Below, one piece after another: positions 43,270 to 54,440 of a stretch of 64,000 nt of DNA. Location: assembly GCA_014529385.2 (NCBI GenBank), contig CM043946.1, positions 16,263,077 to 16,327,076 on the forward strand, given 5' to 3'. The position numbers and the translations under genes are program-made. Numbering within the stretch: position 1 is the stretch's first letter; each line of letters opens with the position of its first letter. This DNA is from Adiantum capillus-veneris. Lineage: Eukaryota > Streptophyta > Polypodiopsida > Polypodiales > Pteridaceae. Under the pieces are notes generated by a model. The model was not told the DNA's origin. It searched no databases and worked only from the letters and a program-made list of their open reading frames with translations.

Positions 43270-44490
43270 AGGTTGGGGACCTCACAAAAATTTCACTGAT
43301 GAGGTCAATGCAAAGGTAAAATCTCCCCTCTCCAGCCACATGTTTTTCCAATCGCTCGCTTTCAATGGATGCATGTCATGTTTGCATATATTTGGTCCAC
43401 ATAGCTTATGTCCTTCAGGCAAAAATCTACCATGCTCCTCGTAAACTGTCTTTCCCGAGTAAATCAAGCCTGAAACATCACAAAATTAAAATATAAAAGC
43501 ATTGGCATAGCCAGGAATAACATGATGTGTTTGAGGGTTTCAAAGGAACTTACTTGAGCACTCACCAAAGCCTGGCCAATCGTACATGGTCCACATGAGA
43601 ATGCCTTGCACATGTACATTCCATCGTCCGATTGATTGGGACATATCAACAACATTGATTCTTGTCCACAAGATTTGGAGTTCCTATGTAAGTGTTTCTA
43701 GATAGACATCCATCTTCTTTGCTTTGTACTTTCTTGGGACAATCAGTGACAACAACAAATGGCCCTTCTTGATAGCTAGCCATTGTGGAAGGTTATAATT
43801 AACCAGACAAATAGGCCATGTGATTCATGACGAACTCCGTAATACGAATGGGTTTACTCCGTCCATTGCCAGACCAAAGCGGATACATCAAGGCTTGTTC
43901 TTAAATGTAGGCCAACTATCCTCTATGTGCTTCCATGCACGAGAGTCAGTAGGTACCCGCATCACATCATGTTTTGATCTATTATTTGAGTTTCATGTCA
44001 TCAAAGCGGCTATGGACTTGCACTTGAACATGTTCTTTATTCTTGGAATGATAGGAAAGTGTCGAAAGACCTTTGCAGGGATAAATTTTCCTTGTGTGTC
44101 CTCTCTATACCTGTTTGATCCACAATTGGGACATTGTCCCAAATTTGCATACTCATTGTGAAAAAGTATACAATCATTAGGACATGCATGTATTTTGTGA
44201 TGGTCCATGTCCAAATTAGTAAGAAGCTTTTTAGTGGCTGGACAGGTAAGGGACATATGATTCCCTTCTGGCAAGATTTTCTCATTGAGCAACTTGTCAT
44301 TACATGAACAAGTCAGCCCCTTGATCATAGATTGAACTCTAATTTTCACTTTATCATGCTTAGGATACAATGTATTTACCTGAAAAGCTCTATGACTGAG
44401 ACATCGGACCACCTGTAGAGACTGCAAATTAAGCATTGCCAATGTGGTACGGAGAACTGAGATTTTTGCACCATTTAAAGCGGCATGCAC
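43270..44490 (-). pseudogene. CACTA-1 TNP2 transposase, N-terminal half
   Basis: TNP2 cuts and joins CACTA element ends. Minus-strand blocks in family order: ISVLRTTLAMLNLQ, an in-frame retained intron (44293-44379, GT...AG), LLNEKILPEGN, DHHKIHACPNDCILFHNEYA, CPNCGSNRYRE, KVFRHFPIIPRIKNMF, then AWKHIEDSWPTFKN, RFGLAMDGVNPF, QWLAIKKGHLLLSLIVP, DVYLETLT, VHVQGILMWTMYDWPGFGE and KTVYEEHGRFLPEGH at 43467. The intron position is the same as in CACTA-2. Stops and frame changes are frequent. Homology ends near 43270, before the DPMHIFKN block. Confidence 0.88.
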
Positions 44491-44537
44491 GTAAGAGTTT
44501 GCATCATCTCGTCCTCTTCATCGTTGCTATTATGCCA

Positions 44538-44924
44538 TCAATATGGACGGGATAGCTGAGGTTGGTCCATAGTATTGCGTTTAATGTTGTCATCTTCTAT
44601 GTTTTGAATGATGGTATCCATGTCAAAGAACACGTCTAACATCTGCTCCATCTCTACTTCTTGAAATACCAAATTAGGTATTGGTTGGGAGGATTCAGTT
44701 GATGGCTGTTCATTTGAAAATTGTCTTCTCTGAGATGAAGTTGGAGCAATATCTACTTGCAGAGTTTGATCTATTGTCTCTCGACCATGAGATCGATAAC
44801 GGAGATCTTGTAGTTGCTCTATGGAAAAGAAATCGTGATTGTGTATGTGCTGGTCGTAGACTTTTTGTTTTTGAAAGATCCAATGCTTGCAATGCGCACA
44901 AGGACATGCCATCCTATTGTCCAT
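44538..44924 (-). pseudogene. CACTA-1 transposase-associated domain
   Basis: Starts MDNRMACPCAHCKHWIFQ with a C-x-C-x2-C group and a downstream H (VYDQHIHNHDFF), the pattern of the transposase-associated domain at the start of TNP2. The C-terminal part is acidic (EVEMEQMLDVFFDMDTIIQN), parallel to MEEMLDAFFQ of CACTA-2. A frame break near 44500 separates it from the rest. Confidence 0.75.
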
Positions 44925-44999
44925 ACTTTATCTACCAATGATGCAACAAATAATTAAAACACTCTAGTTGTTATAATTACAAACTAAAAACTATATGAC

Positions 45000-47150
45000 A
45001 ATACATGACAACCTCACATTCTCTAGCTAGGTCCGATCCCCGCACACCTCGGTCTAGAGGTGCATGGAGATTAGAACAACAGGATAATAATCTCGTCTTT
45101 ATTGGTCAATGACTATATATTAAGGCAGTTGAAGTCTGTGTGCGCTTTTGAAGTCCGATTGTGTTATTTTACTTAGTTTATCAATTTCCATTGGCATTTT
45201 GAAGTACACAAGGTGCTTTTGAATATTGATTGCATTTTTTCAACCTATTTGCCGCTAGCTCTAACAACCTCTCATTCTCTAGCCATGCGCGATCCCCGCA
45301 CACCTCGGTCTAGAGGTGCATGGAGATTAGGACCACATGGTTAATGACTATATATTAGTGTTTTTGAATTTTGTGTGCACTTTTGAAGTCTAATTGCGCT
45401 AGCATTTTTCGAACATATAACCTAAACCTAACCTATAACCCCTAATCTAACCTAACCTAGCCTAACCCAACCTAACCTATAACCTAACCTACAACCCAAT
45501 TAAACCTAACTGATAACCTCCCCTATAACATAACCTAATTGAAGTCCGTTTGTATTTTTTCTACTTTTTGCCGTTAGCTCTAACTTAACTTACAATCTAA
45601 CCTGCCTATAACCTAAACCTAACCTAGCCTAATATAACCTAGAACCTATAATCTAAACTATAACCTATAACCTAACCTATATCCTTAACCTAACCTATAA
45701 CCTAACCTAACTGAAGTCCGTTTGCGGTTTTAGAAGCACACGAGTCATCTTCGAAGTCTGTTTGCATTTTTTCTACTATTAATTTGCCGCTAGCTCTAAC
45801 CTAACTTATAACCTAAACCTAACCTAGCCTGACATAACCCTAAACTTAAACCTAACCTATAGGAGGCTAACCTACTGTTTGCGTTTTTTGAAGTACATGA
45901 ATGATCTTTGAAGTCCGTTTGTGTTTTTTCTACTATTAATTTGTCGCTACCTCTAACCTACCCTATAATCTAACTTAACATATAACGTAAACCTAACCTA
46001 TCGTAACATAACTTTAAACCTAAACTACAACCTAAAACTAACCTAATCAAAGTCCCTTTGCGGTTTTTGAAGTACACTAGTCATCTTCCAAGTCCGTTTG
46101 CGTTTTTTCTACTAATAATTTGTCGCTAGCTCTAACCTAACCTATAATCTAGTCTAACTTGTAACCTAAATCTAAACCTAACCTATAATATAACCTAACA
46201 TATAATCTAACCTAAACCTAGCCTATAATCTAACCTATAACCTAACCTAATCGAAGTCCGTTTGCATTTTTTGAAGTACAAGAGTCATCTTCGAAGTCCG
46301 TTTACATGCGTTTTTCTACTATTAAATTGCCGCTAGCTCTAACCTAACATAACCTATAACCTAAACCTAATCTAACATAACCTATAACCTAACCTAACCT
46401 ATAACCTAACCGTAACCTATAACCTAACATAATCAAAGTCCGTTTGTATTTTTTTACTATTTGTTGCTAGCTTTAACCTAACCTAACCTATAACCGACAC
46501 AATCTTGAATGGTGAATAGTGTGTATTCTAATCCAACCATTGATGTCAAGGTGTTATCTTAAATAGATCTTCCTTTGATGAAACCTTGTTGATGAGGAGT
46601 GATACCCTTATCCAAAGTGAGAGAGAGTCTTAGGGCAATTGACTTGGCAATAATTTGTAAGCTACTCACATCATGGTTATGGGCCGCCAATGTTTTAGTT
46701 GGGAGCATCATATTGTTTTTTGAATCAAACCTATAACCTAAACATTAGTTAACTTAATCTATAACCTAACCGATAGCACCAACCGGACCGACGGTGTGCT
46801 CGGGACGGGCGACATGTGTCTACGGGTGATTGACGGAGCCGGTAGCATCCTAATTTTTCACGTATATACAACCTATAACCTAACATGTTGCCTAAACCTA
46901 ACGTATAATATAACTAACCTAACATATAACCTATAACTTAAATCTAACCTAGAACATAATCTATAAGATAATCTAACCTAAATAACCTCCTATAACCTAA
47001 CATAACCTATAAGCTAACTTAACCTAACCTATAATCTAAACCTAATCTAACCTAACCTAGCCTAACGTATGATAAACCTAACTTATAACCTATAATTTAA
47101 CATATAACATATACTCTAACCTAACCTATAACTTAAACTAAACCTAACCA
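45000..47150 (-). repeat. Degenerate telomere-like CCTAAC/CCTATAAC repeat array
   Basis: Roughly 1.7 kb from 45417 is built from CCTAACCTAACCTATAACCT-type strings. They are interspersed with repeated GAAGTCCGTTTGCGTTTTTT and TTGCCGCTAGCTCTAACCT blocks every 150-220 bp. Two copies of a CACACCTCGGTCTAGAGGTG palindrome block (near 45045 and 45300) precede it. It lies in the 5' region of CACTA-1. It is unlike the Arabidopsis-type TTTAGGG telomere in regularity, so it is probably an internal element repeat and not a telomere. Confidence 0.8.
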
Positions 47151-47154
47151 CAAT

Positions 47155-47243
47155 CTATAAATTGGTACAGGCATCGGTGCAGGCGTCAAAACATTCATCT
47201 ATATAAGCATCGATGTAAACGTTGTTAGGAGTTTTTGGAAGAA
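47155..47243 (-). repeat. CACTA-1 right subterminal region, eroded terminus
   Basis: The reverse complement reads CTCCTAACAACGTTTACATC, GATGCTTATATAG and GACGCCTGCACC. CACTA-2 has CACTACAACATAACTC, GATGCTTTATATATC and GACGCCCGTGCC in the same order. The terminal CACTA itself is mutated. Confidence 0.45.
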
Positions 47244-47699
47244 GTGATTGCACATATGCATATATACATGCATGGTTTGTCGAATAAAGGATTCCCCATT
47301 TTCCAGAGCCGGGTGGTTGCGTGGGGCCCACATGTGTATAGGTAGGACAGCGTGTACATAGTACATCAATTTTCATTATCACCAGTACCATTGTGTTTTC
47401 CTATACTAATGAGGAGTTGGTAGCGTGTAAAAATTCTCGAGGAAGCTAACCAGGGGCCGACCACATAAGGTAAGCAGGTGCCTCAAATGGCATCTAGTGG
47501 CGTCACGAGGTCGAATGGGGTCAATACTTGCATGTGGCTAAGCGAGGACACATCGTGGATGTTTTCTTGTGATGATTATGCATAAAGGTCATCACGAGGA
47601 CTATATTTGGGGGCCACTTCACGTGGTTGCGGGATGCATTATTGAAAAAAGTTGAGTGTCAGGTGTGCGGATGGATGTAGAAGGGTGACAAAAATGCAA

Positions 47700-48361
47700 T
47701 GCGTGGCCAATATTTGGCCTGTTCGGGGTCCGTTTGAGGTCAACTAAAAGGCCAAAGGTGTCCAAGTGATAAAGTGTGTGGATACTAAAAGACCTGAGAA
47801 AAAGACCAGCAAAACATGGAGAGAAGAGGAGAAACAACTACAACTGAGCTTTTGCTGGTTATGGAGCCTATGTTGGCCATAAACTGCTCATCCGAGGTCG
47901 GATTTGAGTACTTTGATATTGTAGACTGGGTTTTTGGCCGCTTTGGATGCAATGGCGCTGTCCATTTTTCCAAATTCCTTACTTTTTCCTGTTGTTTAGG
48001 ATGTGTAAGTAAGTTTCTCCTCTGAGCGAAGCCTCTGTTCAAATTTGTGATTGTATTTGGCATATTCATCCATATTGTGTGAGCTATTTTTCCATTGGTG
48101 TTGGCTCAAGCTCAATTGTACCTAAATATAGAAAATTCTCCTCTTCTGAGATGAGTTATTTGGGTGTGTGTGTGTGTGTGTGTGTCTCTGTGTTGAGTGG
48201 GAAAATGGATAGTCTCTCTCCTCTCACTACATCGGTGTGTTCCCTGTCTCGGCAAGGTGGATTGTGTAGGCCGAGTGCTGCCCCATAGTGTGTGTGTGTA
48301 TCATCCCAAGAGTGTGTTGGTTGATTATAGAGGTGTTGTGTGTGTTTCCATCCCAATCACA
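47700..48361 (+). repeat. Probable 5' LTR of the Tat-like element (start unresolved)
   Basis: It ends TCCATCCCAATCACA just before a primer-site-like sequence. The end resembles the Alpha LTR end (ATTATAGAGG..TGTGTTTCC against GCTATAGAGAGG..TGTGTTTCC). A (GT)n tract lies at 48163-48185. No TG start or TATA box could be fixed. Confidence 0.5.
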
Positions 48362-48365
48362 TTAT

Positions 48366-49513
48366 TTTGGCACCCTCACTAAGGATCTTCTTTGAGTACC
48401 TTCAGCTTCAGGATTTGGGATTCGGGATTGCAGATTACAGGTTACAGGTACAGGTACATGTGATAGACACATTCTTTTGGCGTCCCCTCGGAGGATCTTC
48501 TTTGAGTACCTTCAACTTCGGGATTACAGGTTACAGGTTATAGGTTGCAGATTGCAGATTACAGGAAGAGGTACACATACAGGTACAAGTGATTCACACA
48601 GGTACAGATAGCAGGAGTAGAGTGATATATAGGCAAGTGGGAGTCACTTGTAGTTTCCATGGACATGCATCTTTTGGCGCCTGTTTGAGCGTATTGTCTT
48701 GTACTATATGTTACCTGTGGATACTGCCATTGTACGCCTTTGTGGAACTATACTTGGTTTTATTTGGTAGTCCTAAGGGACTTAGTCTAGAAGATAGTCA
48801 TTTTTGAGACTTGACTATACGAGATTTGCGTAAGCTTTCGTGAGACGATCGATAGCGTGAGGTTTTATTGAGCCGGGGGATTCTCAAATGTGGGATCCTT
48901 TCGGTGATACAGGTGGCTTGAGCACCCTTTTTGTGACCTCGCCATACGCTATATACTAGTGATTCTTACTTGATGCTTGAGTTTTATTGTTGGCAGGTTA
49001 TCTATACATATACAATCTATATTTTGGGTTCTTATTGCTCTACTTCTAGGGAAACTCTGTCAAAATTTATCCAAGTTGTGGTGGCTGGTTTTTTGGTCTT
49101 TTGAGCCATTTATGCTGTTATGCTGGTGAAATTTTGGCAAAATCAGAGGATAAGTTAGGTGTGCCTTCTTGGGAGCTGCATGGTTGGCTTTAATGGATGA
49201 TCAAAACGGACTTCAATTCACTCCTTTTTATTTAACACAAAGAATCCAAATAAATGTTCATGTGTCTAGAAAGATTGTTTTCCAGCAGCGCATAGTATTT
49301 ATGTTCGGGCCAAGAAGATTAAGAGAGACATTGGAATGCCCTTTGCCTATTGTAATTCCAATGATTAACTATGAAAACTTATTTGATGTGCATGTGTTTG
49401 TCCTTATCTAAAGTTGAGCTCCATTGAAGTTTCTGGGGATTGGGTTAGCAAAAAGTTTGGGTTCTTGCATGTGTGTTAGAAGGGGTTCTCAAAGCATTGA
49501 AACTAGGGTAGCC
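48366..49513 (+). other. Leader of the Tat-like element with primer site and repeats
   Basis: The primer-site candidate TGGCACCCTCACTAAGGAT is at 48368. A TTTTGGCR string recurs at 48475 and 48672; the first two are followed by GGATCTTCTTTGAGTACCTT, so a block of about 108 bp is duplicated. A short ATTACAGGTTACAGGT minisatellite occupies 48420-48610. No coding. Confidence 0.6.
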
Positions 49514-50260
49514 ATGGCTTTCTCTTATTCGAAATTTCATGGAAAAAATGATGAAAATGTGAAAGAATTTTTGGAAAAGATGGAGGTTTCTTGCATTAGA
49601 AATCAGATTCACGATCCTGCACAGATGTTACGTCTTCTCCAAATCTATTTGAAGAGTGATGCACGAGTTTGGTCCAAAGCATTTGAAGAGGAGTTGTGCG
49701 GAAAATCCACCTGTGAGATTAAGTTGGGACAATCTAAGGCATGGATTGGAAGTGGAGTTTGTGAAGACAAAAGATCCTGACAAAGTGTGGCAAGAAGTAC
49801 AGGGTTTGGTGCAAAGGGAAGGTGAGCCACTATATGCTTACATACGTAAGTTTTCAATGGCATGGGAGAGGATGTTCAAGGCCTTAGTTTCAGACTATGG
49901 ATTCTTTGCAAGGTCGCGTGCCAGAAGTTCATCATGACCCAGTGGTTTCTGTTACTCCTTAGGTTATGCCAGTAGTGGTCACTATAGTAGTGCAAGATGA
50001 TGGGCTAAGGCAAGACATGAGTCAAGTGGAAGAATCTTAGCCTAAACATGCTAGGTAATCTGGGAAATAATCGAGGTTGGGGGAGGTTTGCAAATCAGCC
50101 AGGAGGTGAAGAAAAACCCAGGAATGGTGTTGGACAAAGAAATGGTAGGTTCTGGAGGCAGACGCCCACATGTTATAATTGCGGAGAGCTGGGCCACATC
50201 AACCTGCAATGTCATAAGCCACCAAGGATGGGTGGAGACACAGGTGCTCAATAGCTCAAA
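49514..50260 (+). pseudogene. Tat-like gag with zinc knuckle
   Basis: ATG at 49514: MAFSYSKFHGKNDENVKEFL, then CIRNQIHDPAQMLRLLQIYL and DARVWSKAFEEEL, a gypsy Gag capsid. After a frameshift near 49720: LSWDNLRHGLEVEFVK, WQEVQGLVQREGEPLYAYIR and FSMAWERM. The knuckle CYNCGELGHINLQC lies near 50172-50213. Stops lie at 49935 and elsewhere. Structural protein of the element; inactive. Confidence 0.85.
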
Positions 50261-50696
50261 TGAATATGGCATTGAAACTAAAGGAGAAGAAGAAACCAGT
50301 GGATTAACTGAAGAGGAAAAGGGAAAGACAAAAGTGATAAGCGTGGTCACCTTGGAGAAGGCAGCAAAGTTGGAGGATACATTAGTGATGCCTAGATTGG
50401 GAAGAGGACCACACAGGATAAGGAAGGAAGAAGTCCCCCAGGTCCTAGCAAGAAGAAGGGAAAGAGCCATGAAGACGAGGATGTCAAGGCCAAGAGGAAA
50501 AGAAGGGCTCGTTGCAAGTTTCATGTTTCAGATTTTCCACTAGGGGATGGGCAATTAAGCTATGACTTGAAGGAGGATATGACAAGCAGGAAAGCAGATG
50601 CTACTTTTGAGCATCTCATAGAGATGTGTGCCTAAGCTAAAGAGACAGTGGAAGAGGATGATTAACCCAATGTAGAAAGAACTAGAAAGAGGTTCA

Positions 50697-51506
50697 GTGA
50701 AGGTGTTGGTGATGAATGAGCTCCCAGACATTTGTCCACTAGTAGATGTGTGGCACAAAAGAGAAAATCTAGGACACGGTTATGTGGATGATGGAGCCCA
50801 AATATTTGTCATAACACATTCATGTGTTGAGAAAATGGGTCTTACAGTGACTGGGGTGTCAGGCTTTTGGATCAGATTGGCAAACCATCAGAAAGTAAAC
50901 TGTTTGGGTGTTGTAAATAGCTTAGAAGAGGAGACATATGATGCAAAGGTGGTGGTTGATTTTCATATGATGCCAGCGGGGTTGAGAGCATATCCTAATA
51001 TACTTGGCAGACCATGGTTACGTGCAGTGGGAGCTGTTCAAGATTGGAGACGTGGTACAATTAGCCTCTATGGAAAGACAGGTGCCAAGAAGCTATATAA
51101 TATGGACATAAGGAAAGTATTGGAAGAGCTTTATGAAGATGAGGATGAGTCTAGTGATGAAGACTATTCCACAATTTCTGATGAGGACAGTGATAGTACT
51201 ACCAGCAGTGAGGAGGATGTTGATGTTGCATTTCTTCTAATGGACAAAGAAATCCATGAGTCTGGTTTAATTGCATTTGAAAATGAGATTGAAGATGAAA
51301 GTGAAGGTCCTTATGAACTGATTGAAGGGCTGATGCAAACTAAGGTTGATTTGTCAAAGAAGCAGGAATTGATGATACAAATGATCAATGGAGACCTCTC
51401 CGCTATGGAGAAGGAGATATATTTGCACATGCTGGCTAGTTTTCATGATTTTTTCATTACTTCATATGAAGAGTTAGAGGGTTCAAGGGAGAAGGGATGT
51501 ATATAG
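50697..51506 (+). pseudogene. Tat-like aspartic protease and spacer
   Basis: A 269-codon frame. YVDDGAQIFVITHSCVEKMG is the active-site block; the family's D-S/T-G is D-D-G. NILGRPWLRAVGAVQDW follows. The second half is acidic (EDEDESSDEDYSTISDEDSD), then FHDFFITSYEEL just before the RT. The upstream part (50260-50696) is Lys/Glu-rich and broken. Confidence 0.82.
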
Positions 51507-52320
51507 AGATGAAGGAAGGTGCTAAGCCAGTGCAACAAAGGCTTAAAAGGATGGGTCAAGAGCAGATGGGAGCCTTGCGGGAAGAGGTGGATAAGTTATT
51601 GAAGGCAGGGTTCATAGTCCCAGTGGAGACCACAGAATGGGTGAGTCCTGTAGTAGTCAGCCCAAAGAAGGATGGAAAGTGGAGGATTTGTGTAGATTTT
51701 AAACCCTCAAATGCAGCCACTAAGAAGAACCCATATCCTCTTCCATTCATCGATCAGATCTTGGATTCAGTGGCAGGTTATGAGAGGTACAATGTGTGTG
51801 ATGTTTTTTCAGGCTATTTACCATTGAAGATTTCTCTTAAAGACCGAACAAAGACAAATTTGATTATACATGGGGTTGTTATTGCTATACGGTATTGCCA
51901 TTTGGGTTGTCAAATGGACCATATTTCTATCAAGAGAGAGAAAATTGGGTGCTGGCACCATTCATTGGTAGTTGTGTTAAAGCTTTTATGGACGACTTCT
52001 GTGTCTACAGCAGTAGGGTTGAACACCATGAGAAGTTGCAGATGGTTTTGGCTCAATATGACGAATGTGGAGGACAACTAAATCCAAAGAAATTTCATGT
52101 AGCATAGCCAAGGGTGAAGTTATTGGGCCATATGGTGTCAGAAAATGGCATTGAGGCTGATCCAAACAAGGTTAAGTCTATTAGTTTTCTTCCATCAATC
52201 ACCTACGAGTACGAAGCAATTGGAAACCTTTATACACAAAGTGAAGTACATGGCGCCGTTTATTCCATTGTCTTCACAACTCCTTTATCCATTACAATAA
52301 GTGGCAAAGCATGATCCATT
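51497..52320 (+). pseudogene. Tat-like reverse transcriptase
   Basis: Gypsy RT blocks: VQQRLKRMGQEQM, EEVDKLLKAGFI, WVSPVVVSPKKDGKWRICVD, NPYPLPFIDQILDSVAGYER and DVFSGYLPLKI (the first catalytic Asp is retained). After a frameshift near 51885 come PFGLSNGPYFYQ, AFMDDFCVYSSRVEHHEKL (catalytic F-M-D-D), NPKKFHVA, a stop, VKLLGHMVSENGIEADPNKV. The order protease-RT-RNase H-integrase is that of Ty3/gypsy. Frameshifts and stops; inactive. Confidence 0.9.
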
Positions 52321-52546
52321 AAAATGGGATGACAACTGTGAAGAAGTGTTTCAAGAGGTGAAAGAGGTGTTAGGGGGGTTGTCAGCCATGCAGGCTCTTG
52401 ATTGGGAGCAAGTATTTTATGTAAATCCATCAGTAGGGGATGATGCCATTGGATCCATGCTATTGAAAAAGGGGAAGGGAAGCCATTATATGAGGCCAGT
52501 GTATTGTGCAAGCCGAGTGAAGCAGAGAGAAAATTCTCATAAGTAG
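52301..52546 (+). pseudogene. Tat-like first RNase H domain
   Basis: LKWDDNCEEVFQEVKEVL, QVFYVNPSVGDDAIGSMLL and PVYCASRVKQRENSHK correspond to the tether and first half of the standard gypsy RNase H. The usual 'Y-T-P-T-E-K' end is Q-R-E-N-S-H-K. The frame ends in a stop, and the rest of the domain is weak. Confidence 0.8.
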
Positions 52547-52725
52547 AGCTAGTGATGGCCAGTGTAATATTTTTTTGTCGATGATTTTGTCATTAATTGC
52601 TACCACGACCTTTTGTTTCCTTAACGAGTTATGCCTTTTTGCCACAGTTAATTAATGGCACTAACATGTCAAATGGGGTGAAGAAATGGGTAATTGAGCC
52701 ATAAGAGTTTAAGTTCTCTTTTTTA

Positions 52726-53145
52726 GTGGAAGATAGTACAAGGGCTACCCCAGCTGATTTGTTGACTTACAAGGAGAATCCCCTCCTTGTTAAGGAAGAG
52801 ATGGTGAGAAGCGTAGTTGAAGAAGTGCCACAAATCAGCAATGGACATGTGTTGTTCTTTGATGGCTCATACAAAAAGAGCCATGATGCGGCTTCAGGGG
52901 GTATAGCACTTTATGATCCAGAGGGGAAGCTAGTATGCAAGAGAGGGTTCAAATTGGATGTTTATAGTAACAATGAGGCTGAATATGCTACATTGGAAGC
53001 TCGATTACACATTTGTTTGAAGCATGAAATTAGAAGGTTGAGCATAAAAGGTGATTCCTTGTTAGTGGTGAAGCAAGTGTTGGGTGTGTGGAAAAGCAAG
53101 AACACCTCATTTGCAGGAAACGCGTTTGAGAATTAAAGGCCTATT
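52726..53145 (+). pseudogene. Second (archaeal-type) RNase H, mark of the Tat lineage
   Basis: A second RNase H between the first RNase H and the integrase is the hallmark of Tat elements. HVLFFDGSYKKSHDAASGGI carries the first Asp, YSNNEAEYATLEARLHIC the Glu and LSIKGDSLLVVKQVLG the second Asp. A frame change near 53110 leads to FQAWSIRHIERALNGEAHKV, where the family's final catalytic Asp (N-x2-A-D) is His. It is thought to help remove template RNA. Confidence 0.85.
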
Positions 53146-53149
53146 AAAA

Positions 53150-53645
53150 AGGTTCCAAGCATGGAGCATCAGACACATTGAACGTGCTCTAAATGGAGAG
53201 GCACATAAAGTAGCTCAAAGCATAATTGGGGAGCTATTTGTGTCGAGGACCAATTTACCTCTTTATCATGGCCGAGAAAGTTTGGCTCAAGAAGAGGGAG
53301 TTTTTTCTAAGAGGAATCATTCCGAAGGACATTCATAAGTCTAAGAAATACATTTTTGTGCGTAGAGCATCTAGGTACAAATTGATTGGTGATGTCTTGT
53401 ACATGAAAGGGGTTGATATTGTGTTGAGACGTGTACCTTGGCGGGAGGAGCTTTATAGAGTGTTGGAAGAGAATCATGAAGGCGCATGTGCCGAACATTT
53501 TTCTCTAAAGATCACCTTGCATAAGATTTTGCAAGACGGGTATGTATGGCCTAGTTTGCATAAGGATGTTCACCACTGGTGTAGGTCTTGCAATAGGTGT
53601 CAAGCATTTGCTAAGAGAGTGTTGAAGCCAGAGCTACGAAAAACC
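53150..53645 (+). pseudogene. Tat-like integrase N-terminus, interrupted by CACTA-2
   Basis: FVRRASRYKLIGDVLYMKGV and PWREELYRVLEENHEG are followed by the zinc-binding H-H-C-C set: H in ENHEGACAEHF, then CRSCNRCQAFAKR. The frame runs to RKTHYNITQSY, but the last residues already belong to CACTA-2, which starts at CACTACAACA (53646). The catalytic D-D-E core should lie beyond the far end of CACTA-2, outside the window. Confidence 0.88.
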
Positions 53646-53830
53646 CACTACAACATAACTCAAAGTTATTGATGCTTTATATATCGACGCCCGTGCCTTT
53701 CCACGCTCATATCGACGTACTTACTGTCCGTCGATATACGCGTTGATACCTGCGTCGATATGACTGTGGATATACATGTCGAAAGGCTAATTTTCCCACA
53801 CGAATACCGACGCAGGTATCAACGGTAATT
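53646..53830 (+). repeat. CACTA-2 terminus and subterminal repeats
   Basis: The terminal inverted repeat end is CACTACAACA. At least six TATCGACG/CGTCGATA motifs occur in both orientations, the expected transposase-binding array. Confidence 0.75.
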
Positions 53831-53945
53831 TGGGGGAAAAAAAGCCGAACCCGCGCAAAGGGGCCATTTTCGCCCTCAACGCGTGCGTTCTGAGATCTTG
53901 GCCAAAACCTGCTACGAGGTATTATGGCACTCTCCCCCCCAACCC

Positions 53946-53949
<4 letters not shown>

Positions 53950-53982
<33 letters not shown>

Positions 53983-54103
53983 CACATTGTGTGTGTGTGT
54001 GTGTGTAGGAGAGAGAGAGAGAGAGAGAGAGAGAGCTGTGTGTGTGTGTGTGTGTGTGTTTGTGTAGGAAAGAGAGAGAGAGTTGTGTGTGTGTGTTTGT
54101 GTA

Positions 54104-54156
<53 letters not shown>

Positions 54157-54255
54157 GAGCGGTGTGTGTGTGTGTAGGAAAGAGAGAGAGAGAAGTGTGT
54201 GTGTGTGTAGAAAAGATAGAGAAAGAGAGAAGTGTGTGTGCGTGTAAGAAATTAA

Positions 54256-54313
<58 letters not shown>

Positions 54314-54440
54314 GTGTGTGTGCGTGTAGGAAATTAGAGAGAGAGAGAGACAGAAAGAGAGAAGTGTGTGTGCGTGTAGGAAATTAAAGAGAGAGAAAAA
54401 TGTGCGTAGGAAATTAAAACTAGAGAGAGAGAGAGTTATC
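53950..54440 (+). repeat. Compound (CT)n, (GT)n, (GA)n microsatellite array
   Basis: Higher-order units of GTGTGTGTGTAGGAAA plus (GA)n repeat about eight times with variable GA lengths. Overlapping frames are artefacts. Confidence 0.95.

Larger units (their letters stand above)
30419..47243 (-). mobile_element. CACTA (En/Spm) DNA transposon 1, split by nested insertions
   Basis: The left end is CACTACAACACGTGC at 30419, the same first ten bases as the second CACTA element at 53646. Coding runs on the minus strand: TNP2 N-terminal half at 44924-43270, TNP2 C-terminus at 32225-31959 and a Ptta-type second protein at 31900-31380. About 11 kb of other DNA, including a complete LTR retrotransposon, separates the halves, and the middle of TNP2 is lost. 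That both halves are one element is inferred from orientation and complementary content. The right terminus near 47243 is eroded but retains subterminal GATGC...GACGCC motifs like those of CACTA-2. Inactive. Confidence 0.7.

Noticed and set aside
45417-47150. True telomere or chromosome-fusion site
   Set aside because: The repeats are irregular, mixed with element-specific blocks, and lie between CACTA transposase and its terminus.
47785-48069. Small protein gene at 47785-48069
   Set aside because: Both strands are open over this stretch and neither shows a motif; it lies in the presumed LTR of the Tat-like element.
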